A DNA stretch of 64,000 bases from Nocardioides panzhihuensis (GTDB lineage: Bacteria > Actinomycetota > Actinomycetes > Propionibacteriales > Nocardioidaceae), in NCBI RefSeq assembly GCF_013408335.1, contig NZ_JACBZR010000001.1, forward strand, positions 3,573,501 through 3,637,500, given 5' to 3'. Numbering within the stretch: the first letter of the stretch is position 1; each line of letters starts with the position of its first letter. Below are positions 9,356-18,567 of the stretch, piece after piece. The translations under genes were made by a program, and so were the position numbers. A model generated the notes under the pieces. That model was not told the origin of the DNA, searched no databases, and was given only the letters and a program-made list of their open reading frames with translations.

Positions 9356-10222
9356 ATGGCCAAGAAGTCGCGCACAGCAGGGCTGGACCCGGAGACCGAC
9401 TATCAGGAGATCTCGAGGAGCCTGGGACTCTACGAGTTCCCCTGGGACACGACTCAGGCATTGAGCTTCGCCCTGTTCCGGACGTACGCGGTGCCCTCGA
9501 TCGGCCGACTGCTGGCCGACACGCACCAGTTCACCGAGAACACCCAGAAGCGCTACGACGACACCGCGCTGCTGCTGGAGGACACGGCGATCGAGGACCT
9601 GGACAGTCCCCGCGGCCGGGCCGCGGTGCGGCGGATCAACCAGATGCACCGGATGTACGACATCTCGAACGACGACATGCGCTACGTCCTCTCCACGTTC
9701 GTGGTGATCCCGCGACGCTGGAACCAGGACTTCGGCTGGCGGCAGTCGACCCCCGACGAGCAGCTCGCGGCGCTGCGCTACTACCAGGCGCTCGGGAAGC
9801 GGATGGGGATCAAGGACATCCCGGCGACCTACGAGGAGTTCGAGCAGCTCCTCGACTCCTACGAGGCCGAGCACTTCGGGTTCGACGAAGGCGGCCGCGC
9901 CGTCGCCGACTCGACGCTCGAGCTGCTGACGACCTTCTACCCGCGCCCGCTGGCGCCGCTCATCCGGACCTTCTCGCTGTCGCTGATGGAGCCACATCTG
10001 CTCGAGGCGTTCGGCTACCCCGAGCCCGGGCGTCTCGCGCGGGCGCTATCTCGTGGGGCGCTGAAGGCGCGGGCGCGCTTCGTCGCCGTGCTGCCGCCGC
10101 GAAAGAAGCCGGCGTACGTCCGCGACATGCCCCGCATCAAGAGCTACCCGCACGGCTTCAACACCGAGGAGCTCGGCACCTTCGCGCCCGGGTGCCCGGT
10201 GCACGTGGGCACCAAGCCGTAG
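9356..10222 (+). CDS. Oxygenase MpaB / DUF2236-family protein
   Basis: 288 residues resembling the latex-clearing-protein/MpaB (DUF2236) haem oxygenase family. Family-like features are the early FALFRTYAVPSIGRLLADT, the NDDMRYVLSTFVVIPRRW helix, in which such proteins carry conserved residues for haem packing, and the C-terminal RPLAPLIRTFSLSLMEPHLLEAFG. No signal peptide or membrane helix is obvious. The ATG at 9356 follows GCGAGGAGG. Divergent from the serpin-like gene with about 75 bases between. The substrate is unknown. Confidence 0.7.
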   Translation: MAKKSRTAGLDPETDYQEISRSLGLYEFPWDTTQALSFALFRTYAVPSIGRLLADTHQFTENTQKRYDDTALLLEDTAIEDLDSPRGRAAVRRINQMHRMYDISNDDMRYVLSTFVVIPRRWNQDFGWRQSTPDEQLAALRYYQALGKRMGIKDIPATYEEFEQLLDSYEAEHFGFDEGGRAVADSTLELLTTFYPRPLAPLIRTFSLSLMEPHLLEAFGYPEPGRLARALSRGALKARARFVAVLPPRKKPAYVRDMPRIKSYPHGFNTEELGTFAPGCPVHVGTKP

Positions 10223-10239
10223 CCCACCCCTCCCCCGCA

Positions 10240-10261
10240 CTTCACGAGTCCTTCACCGGGC
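10240..10261 (+). promoter_or_regulatory. Candidate Pho box upstream of phoD
   Basis: Two adjacent 11-bp direct repeats, CTTCACGAGTC and CTTCACCGGGC, closely matching the actinobacterial PhoP-binding direct repeat unit (consensus near GTTCACCCGGG). They lie about 50 bases upstream of a secreted PhoD-type phosphatase, a standard Pho regulon member. Seen in the sequence; binding is inferred. Confidence 0.6.
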
Positions 10262-10308
10262 ACCGCTTCGCTGTTGTCGATAACCCCCATATCGACAGGA
10301 GCACGTCC

Positions 10309-11931
10309 ATGCCTGCCCCCAGCAACACTCCTGATCTCCGCGGCGCCCTTCGGGGCCTCGACCGCCGCCGCTTCCTGACCGTCTCGGCCGCCGCGACTGC
10401 GCTGGCCTTCACCACCGGCCTGCCGCGTACCGGCGCCTTCGCCTCCCCCGCCGCCTCGCCATCGGCGATCACCTCCGACCCGTTCACCCTCGCGGTCGCC
10501 TCCGGAGACCCGCTGTCCGACTCGGTGCTGCTGTGGACCCGGCTCGCGCCGCTCCCGCTGGAGCCGACCGGCGGGATGCCACCCTCACGTTTCGATGTCT
10601 CCTGGGAGGTGGCCCGCGACTCGGCCTTCAGGCGCGTCGTACGCCGCGGGGTCGCCGCCGCGCACAGCGAGTTCAACCACGCCGTGCACGCCGAGGTCCG
10701 CGGCCTGGACGCGGCGACCGAGTACTTCTACCGCTTCCGGGTCGGCCAGTGGATCAGCCCGGTCGGGCGGACCCGGACCGCACCGCCGGTGGGGGCTGCG
10801 GTGTCATCGCTGACCTTCGCCCTCGCCTCGTGCCAGCGCTACGACCAGGGCTACTACACCGCGTACGGGCATCTCGCCAACGAGGACGTGGACGCGGTCT
10901 TCCACCTGGGTGACTACCTCTACGAGTACGCCGTGAACGCCTCCGCCGGCGCGCGGGCCTACAGCGAGCCGCTGCCCGCGCACCTCAACCACGAGACCGT
11001 GACGCTGGACGACTACCGGGCACGCTACGGGCTCTACAAGTCCGACCCGGACCAGATCGCCGCGCACCTGGCGCACCCGTTCATCGTCACCTGGGACGAC
11101 CACGAGACCGAGAACAACTACGCCGGCGACAACCCGGAGAACTCGGTGCCGCCGGAGGAGTTCCTGGTGCGTCGTGCCGCCGCCTACCGCGCCTACTGGG
11201 AGAACCAGCCGCTGCGTCTTCCGCAGCAGCCGACCGGTCCGGACCTCAAGCTGTACCGGCGGCTGAAGTGGGGCCGGCTGGCGCAGTTCGACATCCTCGA
11301 CACCCGCCAGTACCGCACCAACCAGGCCAACGGCGACGGCTGGAAGGTGCCGACGGCTGAGTCCGAGGCCGAGTCGATGACCCTTCCGGGCCTCGAGCAG
11401 GAGAGGTGGCTGACCGACGGCTGGCGTCGCTCCAAGGCGACCTGGAACATCGTCCCGCAGCAGGTCACCTTCGCCCGCCGCGACAACCCCAACGGCTCCG
11501 GCACGCGCTCGATGGACTCCTGGGACGGCTACCCGGCGTCTCGCCGACGGGTCCTCGATGGCTGGAAGGCGTCGGGGCAGTCGAACCTGATGGTGCTGAC
11601 CGGCGACGTACACGTCCACTACGGGCTGAACATCCACGACGACTTCGACGACCTGTCGTCTCCGGTGATCGGGACCGAGGTCGTCACCAGCTCGATCACC
11701 TCGGGCGGCAACGGCGCCGAGCGTCCCGCCAACTGGGCCGCCTACCTGGAGCGCAACCCGCACATGAAGTTCTACAACGGCCTCCGTGGCTACACGACCG
11801 TCTCGCTGAATGCCGACGGCGCGGAGATCACCTACAAGAACGTCGCCCAGGTCAGCACTCCCGGCGCGCCGCTGACGGTGGGTGGCCGGTTCTTCACCGA
11901 GGCCGGCAAGCCGGGCCTGGTCGAGGCGTAG
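10309..11931 (+). CDS. phoD: PhoD-like alkaline phosphatase/phosphodiesterase, Tat-exported
   Basis: 540 residues. The N-terminus has a twin-arginine signal (RRRFLTVSAAATALAF, residues about 19-35) ending near FAS/PAA, so the folded enzyme is exported. Next come a PhoD N-terminal Ig-like domain (about 50-165) and the metallophosphoesterase domain, with LASCQRYDQGYY, HLGDYLYEY, WDDHETENNYAG and the LTGDVHVHYG metal-ligand motifs expected for PhoD. Length is normal for the family. It releases phosphate from phosphoesters outside the cell; the candidate Pho box upstream predicts induction by phosphate limitation. Confidence 0.93.
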   Translation: MPAPSNTPDLRGALRGLDRRRFLTVSAAATALAFTTGLPRTGAFASPAASPSAITSDPFTLAVASGDPLSDSVLLWTRLAPLPLEPTGGMPPSRFDVSWEVARDSAFRRVVRRGVAAAHSEFNHAVHAEVRGLDAATEYFYRFRVGQWISPVGRTRTAPPVGAAVSSLTFALASCQRYDQGYYTAYGHLANEDVDAVFHLGDYLYEYAVNASAGARAYSEPLPAHLNHETVTLDDYRARYGLYKSDPDQIAAHLAHPFIVTWDDHETENNYAGDNPENSVPPEEFLVRRAAAYRAYWENQPLRLPQQPTGPDLKLYRRLKWGRLAQFDILDTRQYRTNQANGDGWKVPTAESEAESMTLPGLEQERWLTDGWRRSKATWNIVPQQVTFARRDNPNGSGTRSMDSWDGYPASRRRVLDGWKASGQSNLMVLTGDVHVHYGLNIHDDFDDLSSPVIGTEVVTSSITSGGNGAERPANWAAYLERNPHMKFYNGLRGYTTVSLNADGAEITYKNVAQVSTPGAPLTVGGRFFTEAGKPGLVEA

Positions 11932-11937
11932 GAGTCC

Positions 11938-12001
11938 GGTACGACGGGGAGAACCGCATGGGTTACCGACTGGTAAGTCGTGTCGATCTCCCCGTCGTAC
12001 C
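11938..12001 (+). terminator. Hairpin downstream of phoD
   Basis: A perfect 15-bp inverted repeat, GGTACGACGGGGAGA (11938-11952) and TCTCCCCGTCGTACC (11987-12001), with a 34-nt loop, beginning seven bases after the phoD stop. No T tract follows. Probably a terminator-type hairpin, though the loop is long. Confidence 0.6.
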
Positions 12002-12036
12002 GCTGGCGGGCCCGGATCCTGGCTTAGCCTGACGTC

Positions 12037-13080
12037 GTGGACAACGTTGTCGGGAACGCGGTTCTGGCGATCTTCTTCGGGCTGGGGCTGGCCGTCGCGG
12101 GGTTCGTCCCGGCCGCGGCGGTCGCCTATCGCCGCAGCGGCTCGTTCCCGCTGGGCCGCATCCTGCTCCTGCTGGCGGCCGCGATCTACGCGGTGGCGCT
12201 GTGGACCTACACCCTCGTCCCGATGCCCGAAGCGGGCTCCTTCACCTGCGCGGGGACCCATGTCCACGCGTTCGGCTTCGTCGAGGACATCCTCCGCACC
12301 CGCGCCGAGATCGGCGCCCGAGCGCTGCTCACCAACGCAGTGTTCCTCCAGGTGGCCCTCAACGTCGTCCTGTTCGTACCTCTGGGGTTCTTCGTCCGTG
12401 CGATCACCGGACGCGGGATCGTGGTCGCGGGCGCACTCGGCCTTGCGACGTCCCTCCTCATCGAGACCACCCAGCTCACCGGGATCTGGGGGCTGTACTC
12501 CTGCGCCTACCGCGTCTTCGACGTTGACGATCTGCTGGTCAACACCGCCGGTGCCGTGCTCGGGTCGGCGATCTCGGTGCTGTTGGTGCGTCCGCACGCG
12601 CGACCGGCGCCACGCACGATCACCGTCGGTCGCCGCCTGGTCGGCATGGTCGCCGACCTCCTCGTCATCCTCGGCACCGGCGCTCCTCTGGCGCTGGCCT
12701 GGCGTGCCTGGCAGCTCTACGGGCTCGAGGTGCCGTTCGACGAGGTTTCGACCACCATTCAGTTCTGGCTGCTGTGGGGCCCACCGATCGTGCTGGAGGC
12801 GATTGCCGTCCTCGGCTTCGGACGTACGGTCGGTGAGTGGGTCGTCGGCCTTCGCGCCACTGCCGGGTCGGGGACGTGGTGGCGCCGGATCTTCAAGCTG
12901 CTGACCGGCGTCGGCGGACTGACCCTGCTCCTCGTCGCCGACTTCCCCGGCTCCGGCCTCGTTCTGCTCGTCTTCGTCGCCGCAACCATCGTCGCCCTCC
13001 CCCGGACCGACGAGCACCGGGGGCTCAGCAACGTCCTCGCGGGGATGCAGGTCCGGCAGGTTCGGCCGAGCTCTTCATGA
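12037..13080 (+). CDS. VanZ-family/RDD-domain membrane protein
   Basis: 347-residue integral membrane protein. The N-terminal half is VanZ-like (membrane helices with LWTYTLVPMPEAG, NVVLFVPLGFFV and SLLIETTQLTGIWGLYSCAYRVFDVDDLLVNTAGAVLG). The C-terminal half is an RDD-like membrane domain (GRRLVGMVADLLVILGTG). The GTG at 12037 is supported by a TAGCCT -10 box (12025-12030) six bases before it, so the mRNA is probably leaderless. Function unknown; VanZ proteins are linked to teicoplanin tolerance and cell-envelope roles. Converges with, and overlaps by six bases, the TetR gene. Confidence 0.8.
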   Translation: MDNVVGNAVLAIFFGLGLAVAGFVPAAAVAYRRSGSFPLGRILLLLAAAIYAVALWTYTLVPMPEAGSFTCAGTHVHAFGFVEDILRTRAEIGARALLTNAVFLQVALNVVLFVPLGFFVRAITGRGIVVAGALGLATSLLIETTQLTGIWGLYSCAYRVFDVDDLLVNTAGAVLGSAISVLLVRPHARPAPRTITVGRRLVGMVADLLVILGTGAPLALAWRAWQLYGLEVPFDEVSTTIQFWLLWGPPIVLEAIAVLGFGRTVGEWVVGLRATAGSGTWWRRIFKLLTGVGGLTLLLVADFPGSGLVLLVFVAATIVALPRTDEHRGLSNVLAGMQVRQVRPSSS

Positions 13081-13647
13081 CCCCAGAAGCCGCGACCTGT
13101 ACGCCCTGATGGAGGTCTCGGCCTCGTCGGCGGTGATGTCCCCGATGAGGACTCGAAGGGTGAGGCCGTCGGAGAGTGCGAGCAGCTCGATGGCGCGCGC
13201 ACGTGCCTCGGGCTCGTCGAGCCCGTCAGCCTCCTGGATGTGGCGGGTGCACTCCGCGACGCCGACCCTCGTCGCCTCGGCCAGGATCTGGCGTACGGCG
13301 GTATGGGTCATCGCCTTGGCCACGTAGGCGTACCAGACGGTGACTCCGATGCGACCCGCGTCTGTGGCGGGGATCTGCTGGAGCAGGATGTGGAGGAGGC
13401 GGTCCTGCGGCGGACGGCCGGCGGTCGCCTCGTACTCGATGACGGCGCGCTTGACCAGCAGGTCGATACCCGCGACGACGAGAGCGTCCTTGGTGCCGAA
13501 GTAGTGCTGTACGCGACCCATCGACACCCCCGCCCGGGCGGCGACGATCCGCAGGCTGACGCCCTCGATCCCCTGCTCGGCGACGACCTGCCAGAGGCCG
13601 GCGACGATCTCGAACCTGCGCTGCTCATGGTCGACGGCTCTTGGCAT
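13075..13647 (-). CDS. TetR-family regulator
   Basis: 190 residues. An N-terminal helix-turn-helix (about 12-55: VAEQGIEGVSLRIVAARAGVSMGRVQHYFGTKDALV) is followed by an all-helical ligand-binding domain. It resembles the BetI-like TetR_C group. It is divergent from the hydrolase gene at 13722, and the intergenic region has a perfect 12-bp palindrome plus a related half at 13670-13680, so it most likely controls itself and that hydrolase. Ligand unknown. Confidence 0.88.
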   Translation of the reverse strand: MPRAVDHEQRRFEIVAGLWQVVAEQGIEGVSLRIVAARAGVSMGRVQHYFGTKDALVVAGIDLLVKRAVIEYEATAGRPPQDRLLHILLQQIPATDAGRIGVTVWYAYVAKAMTHTAVRQILAEATRVGVAECTRHIQEADGLDEPEARARAIELLALSDGLTLRVLIGDITADEAETSIRAYRSRLLGS

Positions 13648-13688
13648 GACGCCAGATTAGCAATACAGTCGCATCGCAACGGGTTTCA

Positions 13689-13700
13689 ATGCGATCGCAT
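13689..13700. promoter_or_regulatory. Palindromic operator between TetR gene and hydrolase
   Basis: ATGCGATCGCAT is a perfect 12-bp palindrome in the divergent intergenic region. A related half, TCGCATCGC, lies 15-20 bases to the left. A probable TetR-family binding site. Because the palindrome contains an ATG in frame with the hydrolase, that ATG is an unlikely start. Confidence 0.55.
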
Positions 13701-13721
13701 CGCTATCGGGGACGGGATGAC

Positions 13722-14747
13722 ATGAGCACTGACGTCGAGAACGAGGACACCGGTACGCGCAGGAAGCGCCGGCGCTGGCCGGTCGTCCTCGTCACCACCA
13801 TCGCGGTCGTCTCGACCGGCTGCCTGGCGATGGTGCTCAGCACGAGCGGGCCGGGCGTCGGCCACTTCCGCACACCCGAGGGGCGGCAGGCCTACACCGA
13901 GGCGTACGACGCCGCCTTCGCCGCGCTGCCGAAGCCGACCAGGACCCATGACGTGGAGACCACCTTCGGCACGGTCCGTGCGTACGCCTGGATCAATCCG
14001 GACCCGGTCGACGACGTCCCGGTCGTGCTGGTGCCGGGGCGGGCCAGCGGCGTACCCATGTGGGGAGAGAACCTGCGCGACTTCGTCGAGCACCGCACCG
14101 TCTACGCCTTCGACGCGATCGGCGACAGCGGGCTCTCGGAGCAGACCCTGCCGCTGCGCGACATGGACGACAACGCCCGCTGGGTGGAGGAGGCGCTGGA
14201 CGGGCTCGGCCTGGACCGGATCCACCTGGTCGGCCACTCTCAGGGAGGTGGGCTCGCAGCGGCAGTCGCGGTGCGCTACCCGGACCGCCTGGCCAGCCTC
14301 ACCCTGCTCGAGCCGATCATGACGTTCGGCATGCTGCCGGTGTGGGCGATCGCCTGGTCGGCGGTGGCAGCGCTCCCGTTCCTCCCCGACTCCTGGCGCG
14401 ACCATGCGCTGAACCGGATCGGCGGCGTCGAGGACGACGAGGTCGACCCCGAGGATCCGATGGCCCGGATGATCGCCGCCGGCACGACCCATTTCGACTC
14501 CGGCAGCCTGCCGACACCCTCACGGCTGAGCGACGACCAGATGCGTGGGCTGACGATGCCGGTGTACGTCGCCATCGCGAGCGACAAGTCACTGGCCGGT
14601 GGCGAGGACGCGGCCGAGAAGGCCGAGCTGATCAGCACCGCGACCGTCAAGGTCTGGCCGAAGACGACCCACTCGCTGCCCATGCAGGTCGCCCCTGAGC
14701 TCGACGCCGAGCTCGAGAGGTTCTGGGCAGACGTACCTCGACCGTGA
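13722..14747 (+). CDS. Alpha/beta hydrolase, membrane-anchored or lipoprotein
   Basis: 341 residues. A positively charged N-terminus (RRKRRRWPVVLVTT) leads into a hydrophobic segment ending in the lipobox-like VSTGC, so the enzyme is probably anchored outside the membrane. The alpha/beta-hydrolase core shows VPGRASG (oxyanion region), the nucleophile elbow GHSQGGG, an acid region near IASDKSLAG and the catalytic His in KTTHSLPMQ. The ATG at 13722 is chosen since upstream ATGs fall in the operator palindrome or out of frame. Divergent from a TetR gene that likely regulates it. Substrate unknown. Confidence 0.82.
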   Translation: MSTDVENEDTGTRRKRRRWPVVLVTTIAVVSTGCLAMVLSTSGPGVGHFRTPEGRQAYTEAYDAAFAALPKPTRTHDVETTFGTVRAYAWINPDPVDDVPVVLVPGRASGVPMWGENLRDFVEHRTVYAFDAIGDSGLSEQTLPLRDMDDNARWVEEALDGLGLDRIHLVGHSQGGGLAAAVAVRYPDRLASLTLLEPIMTFGMLPVWAIAWSAVAALPFLPDSWRDHALNRIGGVEDDEVDPEDPMARMIAAGTTHFDSGSLPTPSRLSDDQMRGLTMPVYVAIASDKSLAGGEDAAEKAELISTATVKVWPKTTHSLPMQVAPELDAELERFWADVPRP

Positions 14748-14774
14748 ACGGCATCGCTGTTCGGCCGCGCCGCT

Positions 14775-15251
14775 CTACGCCCAGACGCCGCCATACTCGA
14801 TGAGAACCCTGAGTCCGCCGTCGAACTGGGCCGTGTTCGTGATCGCGTTGATGAGGCGTACGACCCAGAAGACCACCAGCGTGTAGCCGATCCCGAGCGC
14901 GATCCCCGAGACGGCGGCGCTGGTTCCGGCCGCTTTCGCCCGGCTCACGCCGACATGGCCGAGGACGACCGCGAGGGCGATCGGGACGATCGAGGCGATG
15001 AGCAGAAGCCCCAGGATCAGCCAGACGACCGAGCGGTCCTCCATGTTGTAGAAGGAGTTGTAGTAGCTCTGGCTGACCTTCGGTATACCCACGATCACCC
15101 GCACCAGAGCGACGAACACCAGCGTTCCCGCTCCGAGCCCCAGCCCGGCAAGCCCGAGCCATCCGCCGCTTCGCGAACCGCCTGTGGGTGCCGGCTGGTT
15201 CGGCGCCGGCCATGCCGGTCCTGCCGCTGCCGCCTCGTTCGGCTGTGTCAT
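14775..15251 (-). CDS. Small membrane protein, last gene of WXG100-type operon
   Basis: 158 residues. A Pro/Ala-rich cytoplasmic N-terminus (about 1-30) is followed by three or four membrane helices (WLGLAGLGLGAGTLVFVAL, VVWLILGLLLIASIVPIALAV, SGIALGIGYTLVVFWVVRL). Resembles the small DUF4190-like proteins of actinobacteria but I cannot assign a function. It starts six bases after the lipoprotein stop and so is the fourth gene of the operon beginning at 18872. Confidence 0.65.
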   Translation of the reverse strand: MTQPNEAAAAGPAWPAPNQPAPTGGSRSGGWLGLAGLGLGAGTLVFVALVRVIVGIPKVSQSYYNSFYNMEDRSVVWLILGLLLIASIVPIALAVVLGHVGVSRAKAAGTSAAVSGIALGIGYTLVVFWVVRLINAITNTAQFDGGLRVLIEYGGVWA

Positions 15252-15257
15252 CGTGCC

Positions 15258-15914
15258 CTAACCCAGCCGACTTGACAGCGTCGAGGCCGTGGGCACCACG
15301 CCGATATCCGACTCTTCATTCATCGGTTTCGAGGCAGGCTCCGACGAGACCGTCGTCTCGGAGGACTTGCTTTGCTCCAACGCAGCATCCAAGTTGTTGT
15401 CAACATCCTCGACCAGCGCCCGAAGTACTGAATCCGCTGACTCTCTCTTGTTCGCCGGCGGCGTGTAGATCAGGTAGATGTAGTTCTGCTCGGTTGCCAC
15501 CGCAACGTGATACTTGACCTGTACGCCACCGGAGACCGTGGCTTCCTCCCGAGCTACCTGGCTTACGGGCATACCAGCCAAATCCGGCACCGTGATCGGG
15601 TCACCTACGTCCGTGGCTTTGGACGCCGCTGCCTCAAGGGACTGAATGCTCTCGTCGCCACGTTTCCTCGCCTGCACAGTCAAGATTGGCTGCGTGTCGG
15701 TGTCGTCGTAGAGAACGCAAAGCACGCCCCGACTGGATGCCTCGAACTTATCCATCTTGACGTCGTGATCATCCGCTGCCTCCTTCACGACGTCCGGACT
15801 AAACACTCCATAACGCATAGGTTCCTCCGAACTAGATGACGAGCCACCCCCACATGCCGCTGCCACAGTGGCAACGGCAACGAAGACCAGAATTTTCGCC
15901 AGCGAACTACTCAC
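15258..15914 (-). CDS. Predicted lipoprotein of WXG100-type operon
   Basis: 218 residues with a lipoprotein signal peptide (hydrophobic 6-19, lipobox VAAAC) followed by a Gly/Ser linker GGGSSSSS and a soluble domain of about 150 residues. That domain has strands such as YHVAVATEQNYIYLIYTPP, and there is a Ser/Glu-rich tail. It overlaps the 3' end of the 886-residue gene by eight bases, so it is translationally coupled. No family recognised. Base composition here is visibly less GC-rich than in the neighbouring operons, which may point to acquisition. Confidence 0.7.
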   Translation of the reverse strand: MSSSLAKILVFVAVATVAAACGGGSSSSSEEPMRYGVFSPDVVKEAADDHDVKMDKFEASSRGVLCVLYDDTDTQPILTVQARKRGDESIQSLEAAASKATDVGDPITVPDLAGMPVSQVAREEATVSGGVQVKYHVAVATEQNYIYLIYTPPANKRESADSVLRALVEDVDNNLDAALEQSKSSETTVSSEPASKPMNEESDIGVVPTASTLSSRLG

Positions 15915-18567
15915 TAGGTATCTCGTCCTTGTTCGCCTTCATCCACTCGACCTGCTCTTCGTAGGTTTTGTCCACGACGTGACGCGCCTCCTTGACTGCG
16001 TCATCGAAACGGTCCTGATACTCGTGTCGGCCTGCTGTCGCCGCTTCGTAGGACCGCGCCACGCTATCGTTCTCGGTCATCATCTTCTCCCACTGGTCCT
16101 CAAGTTGGTCAGTCCGCCCCTTGAACTCCGGGATATCCGCGATGTCATCCGACTTGTAGATGTCGGGACGGAACGTCATGACCGTCTTGTTCGGATCAGA
16201 CGGATCGGGCGTCTTAGTTACAAACTCAGGCGGGACATCCTCGAGCAGACCCGCTTTCAGATAGCTGTTCATCAGGTTGCGCTCGATCAGCGTTTCCGGC
16301 GACGGCGTGGTTCCGGCTCCCTGCAGGTCCCCAGCACTCGGAGTGGCGGCGACTGTGTTCTTAAGCGCATCGAGCCCCTCCGACGTAGCGGTGTCGATGG
16401 CGGTCGTAAGGAGATGTTCCTTGGCACCCCCTAGGCCAGCCTTGAAACTCTCGCTCAGGAGATCCCCAGAACCTGGCACGAACCCAGCAGCGACATCAAA
16501 CGCCTTTTGTGTAAAGGCGGCCTGCGCGGCCGCTCTCTCCGAGTCCTCCATGTCGACAAGAACCGAGTATCCCAGCGCGTTGCCGAGCGCCGATCCGGTC
16601 TTGGTGGTCTGTCCCGAGATCAGGTCTCGAAGCTCAGACGCAGACTTCCCCGGGTTCTCGGCGATGATGCGATCCACCCTCTCATTACCCTCTATCGCCA
16701 AGGACGCCGTCACCATCTCGACTGGGCCCGTGTCCTCGCCTCGGCCCAGTTCGCCCAGAACGAGTTTCAACTCATTCCTCGACACGTCGATTGGGCCACC
16801 AGCACCTCCAACATTGTCGTCCGACAGGGTGTTGTAGATATCGTCGGAGTATCCCGACATGATCGTCCCGAGACTGTCATTGAACTCTGGCCAGGTATGC
16901 CACCCCTGGTTCCAGTCGACGCCGAAGGCACGATCAGGGTCCTCGCCGCTGTGCAGGGCGATATCCTTGAGCATTCTCTCAGTGAGGTGGTTGGCGAACT
17001 CCGTGTCGCCCGACTCTCGAGATCCGACTGTCGCTGCTTCGAGCGCCAACCCGAAGCCATCGCCTTCGTCACTTCCAACGCCTGCCGAGAAGTCGCGGTC
17101 GAACATAAAGTACTTGTAGCGATCGTCCTTCTCACCGTCGTCCAGAGTTCCATCTTTGAAAAACTGCTGAGCAGCTTCGGGAGAATTAGCCATGCCGCCA
17201 AGCAGATTGGCCATCCCATCGTCAGCCCGGCCCGAGGTCCACTCGTAGGCGCCTCTACCACGCGCCGCTGACTGGACGTCGGCGTCAGGGTCCAGCAGCC
17301 CAGAACTCTTCGGGCCCCATACCGGGTCACCGTCGTGGCTCTTCTCCCAGTTGTAGACGTCGTCGGCGAGGTTGTACATGAAGTCGGTTTGGAACGTCGC
17401 CCCGTCCTCGCCGCCCTTCTTGATCATCAGGGTCAGAGCAGAAGCGTTCTCGTCATCCCCATCGGTGATCGACTTGAACCACTCGCCGGCAAGCCCCTTC
17501 GGATCCGGGTGGCCCTGGGTGTAGGTCGCTAGCGCCGTTCCGCCGGCGCGGAGGAACTCGGAGTAGACCTTGCGATCTGCCTCATCGATCTTGCCGTGGC
17601 TGAACGCCTCGCCGTTCTCATGCTTGATGGCGTCAGCCCATTCGGCGGGCGAGACGTTGGTGAAGAGCTCCTTGGTGAACTCAGCGTCCTTCTTGTACGC
17701 GCCGAGAAGGGTCGTCGTGTCTCCGTTGACGCCCTTGTTCTTGACGTCATGCTCGACCCAGTCTTCGATCACACCGCGACCCGTCGCGCCCATCGCGGCG
17801 TGCAGGTCGACCCCCGCGGCCTCGGCGTTCTTGAAGGCGTTGGCGATGCCTTCGCGACCCATCTGGCTCATGATCTCGCGCTTGAGCTCGGGCTCGTCCT
17901 CGAGCTCATCCATGTAAGCGGCGTACCGCTGCATCGCAGCCTTGTCAGGCTTGTCGCCGTCCTCCTGGCCCGCGGCGAGGATCTTGCCGATCTCGGGCGG
18001 GATGGCGTCGGCGATCTCGCCGTCACCACCGTCGTACCCGCCACTTGTCGCGGTGTTGAGGACGCCCTCCAGCTCCGTCTCGGCCTCCGTCGCGTCGGCC
18101 AGCGCCTTCGAGATCGTCTGCGCGTAGGAGTCCATCGTGGCCTGATCGGGATGTCCGGTCGGCGTTCCTCGACGGTGCCCCGGAGCCGTCGACTCGGGCG
18201 GGCTGGGATCCTCGATCTCGACCTGTGTGCCACCAGGGAACTTGACCGTCCAGCCCTTGGCAACCGCACCGTCGTAGGCCGTCTTCGCGGACTCCTTCGC
18301 GCTGCGCAGCGACGACGCCGCGCTGTCGAGACCAGCAACAACAGCGGAGAGCGGGGCAACGATGTCGTTGAGGTCCTCGACCAGGCGCTTGTGCCGGTTG
18401 CGCGCCGCTTCCGAGCTGTTCGGGGTCTGCCAGGAGTCGGGCGGCTTGCCGGCATCCATCTCATCCTGCTGGTCGATGAGCGTCTTGCGCACGCTGTTGA
18501 GCTTGTCGGCAGCGCCGCTGAGGCCGTCAGGCTTCCAGCTCTGCAGCTTCTCGTAGGTGACAGTCAT
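15907..18567 (-). CDS. Large DUF6571-like protein with WXG100-like N-terminus
   Basis: 886 residues, largely acidic and helical, without signal peptide or membrane helix. The first ~110 residues (EKLQSWKPDGLSGAADKLNSVRKTLIDQ...VAPLSAVVAGLDSAASSLRSAKESAK) form a WXG100/ESX-like helical hairpin. The middle resembles the actinobacterial DUF6571 proteins (repeated YAAYMDELEDEPELK, EWADAIKHENG). Its start overlaps the stop of the WXG100-like gene (ATGA), the arrangement seen for secreted WXG100 partner pairs. Probably a type VII secretion substrate or surface protein; no ESX core gene is in the window and no C-terminal toxin domain is evident. Confidence 0.6.
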   Translation of the reverse strand: MTVTYEKLQSWKPDGLSGAADKLNSVRKTLIDQQDEMDAGKPPDSWQTPNSSEAARNRHKRLVEDLNDIVAPLSAVVAGLDSAASSLRSAKESAKTAYDGAVAKGWTVKFPGGTQVEIEDPSPPESTAPGHRRGTPTGHPDQATMDSYAQTISKALADATEAETELEGVLNTATSGGYDGGDGEIADAIPPEIGKILAAGQEDGDKPDKAAMQRYAAYMDELEDEPELKREIMSQMGREGIANAFKNAEAAGVDLHAAMGATGRGVIEDWVEHDVKNKGVNGDTTTLLGAYKKDAEFTKELFTNVSPAEWADAIKHENGEAFSHGKIDEADRKVYSEFLRAGGTALATYTQGHPDPKGLAGEWFKSITDGDDENASALTLMIKKGGEDGATFQTDFMYNLADDVYNWEKSHDGDPVWGPKSSGLLDPDADVQSAARGRGAYEWTSGRADDGMANLLGGMANSPEAAQQFFKDGTLDDGEKDDRYKYFMFDRDFSAGVGSDEGDGFGLALEAATVGSRESGDTEFANHLTERMLKDIALHSGEDPDRAFGVDWNQGWHTWPEFNDSLGTIMSGYSDDIYNTLSDDNVGGAGGPIDVSRNELKLVLGELGRGEDTGPVEMVTASLAIEGNERVDRIIAENPGKSASELRDLISGQTTKTGSALGNALGYSVLVDMEDSERAAAQAAFTQKAFDVAAGFVPGSGDLLSESFKAGLGGAKEHLLTTAIDTATSEGLDALKNTVAATPSAGDLQGAGTTPSPETLIERNLMNSYLKAGLLEDVPPEFVTKTPDPSDPNKTVMTFRPDIYKSDDIADIPEFKGRTDQLEDQWEKMMTENDSVARSYEAATAGRHEYQDRFDDAVKEARHVVDKTYEEQVEWMKANKDEIPSE

